Shown here: piece after piece, positions 58,701 to 64,000 of the stretch
Layout of the letters: the number at the start of each line of letters is the position of its first letter
Numbering within the stretch: the first letter of the stretch is position 1
Origin: Bryopsis sp. KO-2023
Taxonomy: Eukaryota; Chlorophyta; Ulvophyceae; Bryopsidales; Bryopsidaceae
NCBI GenBank assembly: GCA_030272585.1
Contig: BSYQ01000002.1
Location: forward strand, 2,108,001 to 2,172,000
Direction: 5' to 3'
DNA: 64,000 nt
Notes under the pieces: generated by a model
What the model was told of the DNA's origin: nothing
Databases searched by the model: none
What the model saw: the letters and a program-made list of their open reading frames with translations, nothing else
Made by a program: the position numbers and the translations under genes

Positions 58701-59914
58701 GCGCCACTGTCGCTCCCAGCGAACAAGCATGTCATCAAATACAGTCTTTCCAGTATCCATTCTCCCGATCTGCTCTGTCGCAGATTTTTGTCGAGGGAAG
58801 CTTCCCCCAGCAGCTCGATCGCACAGAATATGACCTCGACATTGTCGTCGACCGTCATTCCTGTCGCGATTTCGACGAAAAAAGAATGGAAGGCAGCCCA
58901 CCACCATCCCTCCGCCTCAGATCGCATGCCCGACATTAAGACAGCGACGACCAGATTCTTTCCACGAGGGGAAGCGTCGTCCAGACAGCTCTTCAACTGG
59001 GGCAAAACCGCTTGCAAAACTCCCTCCGAACCGTGGTCCAGCACCCGGTCGAGCGCTTGGATGACGCGCTTGACGGCAAAATCAAGACTGGGCTCGTCGT
59101 CGTAAACCGTGCCAATGACCCCCGACGCGAGAATGCGAAAGAGCTCCCCACATGCCAGCGGCTCGCTGTGGCCTATCAGATCCAAGACAAGGTTTTCGCT
59201 CCCTTCTCTGGGCCCGACTTTCCCGTCGTGGGAAGATTCCGCCTTGCCATCGCTCCACACGACCTGGAACTTCCTCTCCGCAGAAAACTTCGTTTCGTCT
59301 ACAGCGTCAGACAACTGCGGAGGGTCGACCTGGTCGATCCACAACGGGTTCAAAAACAACTTGACCAACCCCCTCGCTTTCGTGAGGTCGCCCAGCCCGA
59401 CTCGCTCCCCTTCCCCGCCAACGTCGGACACCCACTTCAGCAGCCGACAGATCGAGTCAGACTCAACGGCATCGCATCCCTCGACATCAAACAGATCTCC
59501 CAGATACTCCACCCCTCCGTCGTCGCACTCGTTGGCGACCCTCGTTTTCACTGCCCCCTTTTTCTTTTCCACTTGCTTGACGTCCAGCCCGGAGCGATCG
59601 AACTCGATCTGTTGCACTAATATCCTTCGTACGGTCGTCTCCTTCTCTGTCAGCCCCTCCAGGCCAGCCACGTACCAGTCCAGCAGTCTCGCCATAACGC
59701 ACGACTTGGGGTTGCACGATTTCAAAACGCCCACGCCGCAGTATTGTAGAATGCATCGATAAAAAAGGGTCATCCCTTCTTCAGAGAACGCACCCGGGCA
59801 GGCCATCGCCACCTCAGCATGGCGTCTCGCGACAGCCACCTCCACGGAATCATCGACCAGGGACTCTTGCAGGTCGCCGATAATGCACGCGAAAGACCCG
59901 TCATGGTCTGCCAT
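38297..59914 (-). CDS. Giant six-module midasin-like AAA protein (complete gene, nine exons)
   Basis: Proposed exons, 5' to 3': 59914-57358, 57050-54249, 54040-51607, 51342-50264, 50102-49991, 49825-49614, 48884-48548, 47604-47264, 46780-38297. All introns are GT-AG and the phases agree. The product is about 6,118 residues. Order: helical N-terminus (1-845), six AAA modules (about 846-3,290), tail (3,292-6,118). Modules are of the midasin/MoxR AAA_5 type, with motifs such as LLEGPP..GKT, Walker B strands ending in LNLAP-like loops and sensor I FATxxP. Midasin (Rea1) strips assembly factors from pre-60S ribosomes. This protein is longer than usual midasins (about 5,000-5,600) and I find no MIDAS VWA domain, so it is a relative rather than the orthologue. 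The start is the ATG of MADHDGS; 27 upstream in-frame codons are Lys-rich and look like leader. A one-base frame shift is needed near 55,066-55,090. Confidence 0.85.
40080..40170 (-). repeat. Gly/Ala/Gln low-complexity insert in right tail
   Basis: Two copies of SSGQHQ-type sequence plus a (GCC)n-type run encoding six Gly. The left paralogue has a short unrelated linker at this place (near 8,350-8,380). Confidence 0.75.
47264..48884 (-). other. Giant gene exons 7 and 8: second half of AAA module 6
   Basis: Exon 7 (48884-48548) encodes ELAQRYIG to ILPEQKDG, including the strand FGQYILLENINSASPEV; the Walker B catalytic position is Asn. Exon 8 (47604-47264) encodes ERLSRKN to NLQR, with sensor I RIFATVHP and ILNRM. 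Exon 8 has a clear counterpart at 1003-1340, and both use the same acceptor (CAG before GCGAGCG). Confidence 0.8.
48931..49160. repeat. Tandem repeat with G-tracts in intron 6
   Basis: About three imperfect units with spacing of 87 and 79 bp. Each has CAGATCAT, a GTCAAAAAC box, a T run, a run of 7-10 G on the plus strand and ATCCTCTTCCC. In the transcript of the giant gene the G runs read as C runs just upstream of the exon 7 acceptor. A degenerate GTCAAAAAC also overlaps the acceptor side at 48,898. Confidence 0.75.
49614..50102 (-). other. Giant gene exons 5 and 6: first half of AAA module 6
   Basis: Exon 5 (50102-49991) starts with a degenerate P-loop GDTCSKKT and runs to the DLIG motif that follows strand 2 in midasin modules. 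Exon 6 (49825-49614) continues EWMPLTES to RGASQK. The split Gly codon at the junction and the conserved motif order support this splicing. Both exons are short and flanked by AT-rich introns of 165 and 729 bp. Confidence 0.72.
50264..51342 (-). other. Giant gene exon 4: AAA module 5
   Basis: Residues about 2,598-2,957. The P-loop is completed as GPPGIGKT. The Walker B strand is VLLDGINLAP, with Gly where catalytic Glu is usual. Sensor I is VFATMNP. The arginine-finger position reads SFLSMF, so the Arg is lost. The lid motif is FNLRDL. A 6-residue repeat LSSEQG (four copies) lies after the lid. The exon ends at AVLLQ, one codon before the P-loop of module 6. Confidence 0.82.
50623..50694 (-). 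repeat. 18-bp minisatellite in exon 4 (LSSEQG x4)
   Basis: Four 18-bp units with one base change, encoding four in-frame LSSEQG repeats. It lies between the AAA5 lid and AAA6. Copy number probably varies without breaking the frame. Confidence 0.9.
51429..51605 (-). repeat. Tandem duplication next to the intron 3 donor
   Basis: Two direct repeats of 89 and 88 bp (51,429-51,517 and 51,518-51,605). On the coding strand the first begins just after the first base of the intron, so a decoy donor-like GTTATG lies 88 bp downstream of the real GTATGT. Each copy also has a C-rich pyrimidine tract. Confidence 0.8.
51607..54040 (-). other. Giant gene exon 3: degenerate AAA module 4, start of AAA5
   Basis: Residues about 1,787-2,597. 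It begins VAAQLESF. Module 4 has a shortened, substituted P-loop (SGLTSFKT, ~1,935) and a Walker B-like strand VLENFD without the catalytic acid, so it probably does not bind ATP normally. A long Ser/Asp/Glu-rich insert (about 53,380-52,840) separates its halves. The exon ends in the P-loop of AAA5 (LLLEGPPGIG), with the intron splitting the last Gly codon. Confidence 0.8.
54249..57050 (-). other. Giant gene exon 2: AAA modules 1, 2 and 3
   Basis: Residues about 853-1,786. AAA1: P-loop GATGVGKT, Walker B-like VLLEGLN, sensor LFATEDP, finger LLSRF. AAA2: GKSGCGKS (~1,300), Walker B-like LLVDNLG, sensor FLATFTP, LANRF. AAA3: GPPAVGKT (~1,620), Walker B FLAEELNLAP, sensor FFATQND, NIRNRF. Module 3 alone has a second acidic residue at the catalytic Walker B position, so it is the best candidate for ATP hydrolysis. 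Between AAA2 and AAA3, around 55,066-55,090, the reading frame moves by one base (skip one) exactly where a midasin-type SLR-x-L lid helix is expected. Confidence 0.82.
57358..59914 (-). other. Giant gene exon 1: helical N-terminal region up to the AAA1 P-loop
   Basis: Codes for residues 1-852. Mostly amphipathic helices with Leu/Val/Ala repeats, resembling an alpha-solenoid; no known family is recognised. There are acidic patches (TEEEEGGEQ near 58,010). It ends inside the Walker A of AAA module 1 (LLEGATG), with the intron splitting the Gly codon. The next exon supplies VGKT. Confidence 0.8.
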
Positions 59915-60984
59915 GAGGTTTTTGATGAACTGTTTTTTTTTGTTTTTGTGTGTTTTTTTTTTTTTTTCCCGAAATGCTGCGAGCCTGAACAGCACGAAAA
60001 CAACTCAAAAACAACAAAACACAGCAACACAAAAACACACAGCAAGAAGACATCGCAAAAACAACTAACATACGTAAGGGTCAGGACACCGATCCTACCT
60101 CCTCAGCTGGAAACCACACCCCCTCCCCTTACAATAATCTCCAAAAGGCGATACGATGCCGAGCTCAAACAGCAGTTCAACTTTTGAGTTTGGAAATCAA
60201 ATGCGAGACGCTTGAAGGCAGCAGGGGCCTGATTGCGTCAGGAAAACACTTTTAAGAAAGGATCCAAACGAGATCCGTGCCAAGGTAAAAAATTCTGGAC
60301 GTCAAAAGAATAGCGTCGCTGTCCCGCCGATGTTGGGGGAAGTTTTTTACACTGGTTTGTGTTCGTAAAAGTCACAGAAGGAACCGATGTATTCCCCGTT
60401 ATAATTCGATTCCCTTTTTGTCGAATTTGGACCGGCGCGAGGGAAGCGTGCAGGTCACACGAAGGACTACACAGTTTCGACAGAGATACCGCTTGGTATT
60501 TTCCAACAAACATCAAATTGTGTTTCTTTTGAGAACGCCGTCCTTTTAGCAATATTTCGATCGTTTCGAGGGAGGTGGGAAGTTTCCTTTTAAGGTCTCC
60601 TTGTGGTTGAAGCAAGAATATGATCCTGGCGGAGTGATTCTGGAAGGGTGCTTTCTGAGACTTATATGTTGTGGTCATTGCACTAAGGAAACTTGCAAGT
60701 TTTTGCTGGTCTCACAACAAAATCAAACATGTAAATCTCGTTAACCCATCCGCACATCGTGTTCTCATCTCCATACCCTGAGCCACTATTTGAAGGCAAA
60801 GAGTTTCTTAAAATCTTAAAATCATGCTTCAAGATACGAAAAGTAAAGTAATGCAAATATTTCTTCTCTTCTTTTTCCTGGGCAGCCTGAAGGATTATCT
60901 CCATCCATATGAAAGGAATTTAAATCTCTTCGGTGGAAATGTTCCACCGATTGATGAAACCACTTGTTGAACGCTAAAATAATT
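59915..60984 (-). other. Upstream region of the giant gene
   Basis: About 1.07 kb between the giant gene and the F-box gene. Near the start codon is a long T run (A run on the coding strand, 59,934-59,968) and many AACA/AAAC motifs. I see no TATA box that I would trust. The region must hold the promoter and 5' UTR of the giant gene and the 3' end of the F-box gene. Confidence 0.5.
60238..60678 (-). other. Open frame of 146 codons, doubtful gene
   Basis: An ATG-started open frame (MTTTYKSQKAPF...) on the same strand as its neighbours. It has no recognisable domain, unremarkable basic composition and no flanking splice evidence. It may be chance, or part of the 5' UTR of the giant gene. I would not count it as a gene without transcript support. 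Confidence 0.2.
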
Positions 60985-62331
60985 TCATTCCAGATCAACC
61001 GAAAAGTCCCACACAAGCACTTCCCCATTCGTTTTCACGACCGTCAGCCGCTCCCTTGTGAAATATATTTCGAAAAGTTTATCGGGCGTTGAGGGACCAA
61101 CACGAGTAGTGTGGAGATTATGACGTGAGGGACCAATCCGAAAGGTTCGGAGGCAACGATCCTCGCTGAGATTCCATAATTCCACATTGCCCTCAATTGT
61201 TTCGCATATGAATCTATCTCCAATCAGGAACCCTCTTGGCGCAAAGTAACAACCACACCTTCCGATGTATTTCAAGCGATTCCCCGTCTCTTGGTCCCAT
61301 ACTTTAACCATGTTGTTAAGGTTACCACTTATGATAAGATGTCCATGCATATGCACATGACGCACAGATGTAAAATCATGGAACACCCTCACACGGACAA
61401 ACGATTCCAAGCTCCAAAGATGAAGGTCGCCATCATACGATCCACTCACCAACAAACTTCTTTCCTCGTTTGAAGCCAGACATAGAATCCCGGAACCAAG
61501 GCCCTTTTCATTTGCATCATCCAGAACTTTTTGGCAAGTCCAGTCCTCCTTCCCCCACAAAACCAAATGTCCATACTCCCCACCGATGGCAACGAAACTT
61601 CCAGCATCCACAATAGCATTCAGCACAAATCGAACTGAAAAAGACGTTCTTTGATGCAAATGTGGCATTTCTAACACAAAAACCGTATGGCTGTAATCGG
61701 TGGCAAGAACAAGCCCATCACAAAGACACACGCAAAGCTCATCCTGATTGGCATTTTCCTCCATCAGTTTTTGATTTGTGAGATCCACAAGAGCAACCCT
61801 TTGAGATACCCCCATAGATATGATATCACTCTGCATGGCGATAAAATCATCCTCTGTAGCGAGTTCATCCACTACCCCCCCCTCTAACACGATCCGTTTC
61901 GGTTCTTGCCTCTCGCATCTCCATGCCCTTTCGAGCCTTACTTTCTTTCTGAAGCGGTCCTCTCCGACCACCCCACTCCAAGACTTCGCCACACACGAGC
62001 ACCTAACCAGAGTTTTTGGTGGAACGTATGTGAAGATTTCACCGAGAATCTCCGTGGGAAGGTTCCACTCAGTTTCTGGTAGAACGCAGGTGGACGCTTC
62101 CCCAAGACTCTCCGTCGGAAGGATCCACTCAGTTTTCGCTCGAAAGTGGGCGACGATTTTTCCGAGGATCCCCTTCGGAAAGTTCTGCTCGATCCTTGCT
62201 GAGCCATCCATTCCTAGAGAAGCACATCCACTGTTTCTCTTCAGGGACCATTCAAGGGATCGAAGAGAACTCTCAAGATACAGACGAAAGCGTACAACAC
62301 TGTTGGAAAACCCATACTGTGCCAGGTCCAT
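60985..62331 (-). CDS. F-box/WD40-repeat protein
   Basis: A 448-residue single-exon frame with ATG (MDLAQYGF) and TGA. The F-box is at about residues 93-135 (LPTEILGEIFTYVPP, CSCVAKSW). Preceding it are two imperfect copies of the F-box start, giving three 20-residue units. After residue ~145 come WD40-type blades, seen as LLVSGSYDGDLHLWS, LIISGNLNNMVKVWD, NVELWN and a final EVLVWDF. F-box proteins with WD40 propellers act as substrate receptors in SCF (Skp1-cullin-F-box) ubiquitin ligases: the F-box binds Skp1 and the propeller binds the target. The target is unknown. It lies 1.07 kb upstream of the giant gene on the same strand, which need not mean functional linkage. Confidence 0.85.
   Translation of the reverse strand: MDLAQYGFSNSVVRFRLYLESSLRSLEWSLKRNSGCASLGMDGSARIEQNFPKGILGKIVAHFRAKTEWILPTESLGEASTCVLPETEWNLPTEILGEIFTYVPPKTLVRCSCVAKSWSGVVGEDRFRKKVRLERAWRCERQEPKRIVLEGGVVDELATEDDFIAMQSDIISMGVSQRVALVDLTNQKLMEENANQDELCVCLCDGLVLATDYSHTVFVLEMPHLHQRTSFSVRFVLNAIVDAGSFVAIGGEYGHLVLWGKEDWTCQKVLDDANEKGLGSGILCLASNEERSLLVSGSYDGDLHLWSLESFVRVRVFHDFTSVRHVHMHGHLIISGNLNNMVKVWDQETGNRLKYIGRCGCYFAPRGFLIGDRFICETIEGNVELWNLSEDRCLRTFRIGPSRHNLHTTRVGPSTPDKLFEIYFTRERLTVVKTNGEVLVWDFSVDLE
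62011..62190 (-). repeat. Three 60-bp tandem repeats in the F-box gene
   Basis: Units at 62,011-62,070, 62,071-62,130 and 62,131-62,190, exactly 60 bp each, encoding versions of TEW-LPTE-LGE (LPTEILGEIF, LPTESLGEAS, FPKGILGKIV). Only the copy nearest the propeller continues into a full F-box. Confidence 0.9.
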
Positions 62332-63866
62332 GAAATAACCATCGCACAGCGATACTGAACATCACCGACGGGAGATCCCCAAAACATCAAGCCTTTCCAC
62401 AACCAAACGACAATACAAGAATAGCTCAAACACAACAGCGAAAGCCAATCTTCTCGCTGCTCTTGACACGACCTGCAGCAGAAAAAACCGCAGCGTTTCG
62501 CCTAATTTGTGCTCGCCACCTTGCACCACTGGAGCTCTGACGAGACGATGTGGCTAGGCTGCCTTGCGCAGGCACAACTTCTGTCGATCGCTCCCGGGGC
62601 TGTGAAATAAGAACAAAAAAGGAAGGGGGAGAGGATCTCTTCTGCCGTGTGCTTCGCGGCAGTTCCATCAAGCTATCAAGTTGCAGGGGACAGGGCTGGT
62701 CCCTGTTTCAATCAACTGATTGCAGCTCCGCTCTTCGTCCACTACGTCGAAAACACCCTGTCTCATATCTATGTGAGGAGTGGGGGCTGGTTTCCTTGTC
62801 CAGTTGGCCTCCAGTCCGTCTCCGTAAGCATTTTCTTACCTTCTTTGACGGCGAGTAGTATATACACTGCCAATACACCTTCCGAGATCCTTCTAGAAAT
62901 CTTACATCACAATATTCGTCTTTGATCTCTTTTGTTCCCCAATACCACGTTCACTAAGCTCTAAACCTTCCGAGATCGGAAAAAATGTGGCGCAGGCTGA
63001 GACAGTTGTGTTGTCTAGGTGCTCCGCCAAAGGGGTACGAGGTCCCAACGATACGGACAGGAGCGGGGGAAAGGCGTCACACTGGCGGATGACCTCGTTC
63101 CAGCCGCTTTTTCTAACGACCAGGACGGGCTTATAAACTCAATCAGCCTGATAAGAGTTGCACGAACGCGCCTCCACTCAAGAACAGCTAAGAATTGGAA
63201 GAGAATTGGAGCGACACCGCGACGATCACTGCAGATCAAGTCGTGCTAGGAAAAGGGACAGAAACATACAATAATTGATGGACCTGGTCCGTGATTTGGC
63301 GGGAAGCTGGATAAAAGGCCAGACATGGAATGTTCAGCGACTGCGACGCGAAAACGTGGAGGTAGCCCAGTGCCAAATGCGGAAAATGACCCGAATCCCT
63401 GCAAGACGGAAGGCGAAGAGTGTACCAAAAGGAAACTCAAACGTTTTTCACGCTCGCAGACTTACAGCTTGTTAAAAGACAGTTATGAGTGGTGCGCATC
63501 TGGAAAGAATGTTTCTTTCGAGGGCATTCTTTTCTCACCATGAGATGAGTTTGGATATCGATGGACAGATTTTCTTCCCCTTGCTGTGAGCTCTTGAAGG
63601 GTGGGCCAGCATTATTTTTAAGAGTTACTTTTCAAAAAAGCAAAAAAGCAACTGATTGGTTGTCCTCATTTCTGTTGAAAAAATATTTCTCGAAGAAACT
63701 TAACAAATTCGAAATATGGTGGTGGTGTTATTGGTAGTGGTGTGCTCTTCAAACGCAACGGCGGCTACGGCGGCCTTCATCCTCATATCAACGAACAAAT
63801 GCTGAACAAAAAGAAAGGCAAAATGTACAACATACAAAAACTTGAACAAAAGGCTTTTGAGTGAAT

Positions 63867-63913
<47 letters not shown>

Positions 63914-64000
63914 TCCCTCAAATCAAACAAAAACCTAACAAACTTCTGCAATTTTAACTGCAGTAACTGATATTGCACTTGGCTGATCAGTTTTTGGGGT
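62332..64000. other. No gene recognised
   Basis: About 1.67 kb upstream of the F-box gene. Short open frames exist on both strands (for example plus 62,550-62,858, 63,019-63,249 and 63,325-63,543) but none carries a recognisable domain. One could be an exon of a gene running off the window. The final 150 bp are AT-rich. Confidence 0.5.
63869..63911. repeat. (AT)n microsatellite
   Basis: An uninterrupted AT dinucleotide run of about 43 bp. Confidence 0.95.

Noticed and set aside
38297-59914. Identification as RNF213 (mysterin) or dynein heavy chain
   Set aside because: No RING or RZ finger and no microtubule-binding stalk were found. The module motifs (LNLAP loops, FATxNP sensors, SLR lids) are of midasin type.
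62550-63543. A plus-strand gene upstream of the F-box gene
   Set aside because: Several short frames could be exons, but I found no convincing splice chain or domain, so I left the region unannotated.

Overview
This is a nuclear eukaryotic window. It holds very large protein genes cut by AT-rich GT-AG introns, chromodomain Ty3/gypsy retrotransposons, a non-autonomous LTR element and a hAT-like miniature transposon. I cannot name the species; a large-genome protist, alga or early-branching fungus would fit, but nothing here decides it. All comparisons below were made by reading, not by alignment software.

Layout. The window is dominated by a huge inverted repeat. The left arm (1 to about 15,666) and right arm (32,367 to about 48,345) each carry the 3' part of the same giant gene, its 3' flank, and the 3' half of a gypsy element. 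The two genes are convergent. The right copy (38,297-59,914, minus strand) is complete: nine exons encode about 6,118 residues with a helical N-terminus, six midasin-type AAA modules and a tail of about 2,830 residues. The left copy (plus strand) enters the window in its seventh intron and shows only the end of AAA module 6 plus the tail. The arms are mosaic: two tracts are nearly identical (left 4,475-6,251 and 9,084-15,134), while the sequence between and beyond them is clearly diverged, as expected from gene conversion or repeated copying between old paralogues.

The centre. The spacer (15,667-32,366) was originally only about 1.3 kb of gypsy gag sequence. It has been expanded by a second gypsy element, M (15,903-31,263, 139-bp LTRs, target duplication tgtga), which in turn holds an 8.3-kb non-coding LTR element, F (17,585-25,856, apparently identical 641-bp LTRs, target duplication gcagc). 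A related solo LTR (33,263-33,735) sits only in the right arm. The right arm begins exactly at the terminal base of the hAT-like transposon, which suggests that this transposon's end took part in forming the inverted duplication.

Beyond the giant gene lie an F-box/WD40 gene (60,985-62,331, minus) and about 1.7 kb in which I recognise no gene.

How the host genes work. The giant protein has the six-module AAA architecture of midasin (Rea1/MDN1), the dynein-like remodeller of pre-60S ribosomes, but I find no C-terminal MIDAS/VWA domain. Only module 3 keeps both a standard Walker A and the second acidic residue of Walker B. The tail contains coiled coils and a likely MSP/ASH-type Ig domain near its end. 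It looks like a derived, lineage-specific midasin relative of unknown function. The F-box/WD40 protein is probably a substrate receptor of an SCF ubiquitin ligase.
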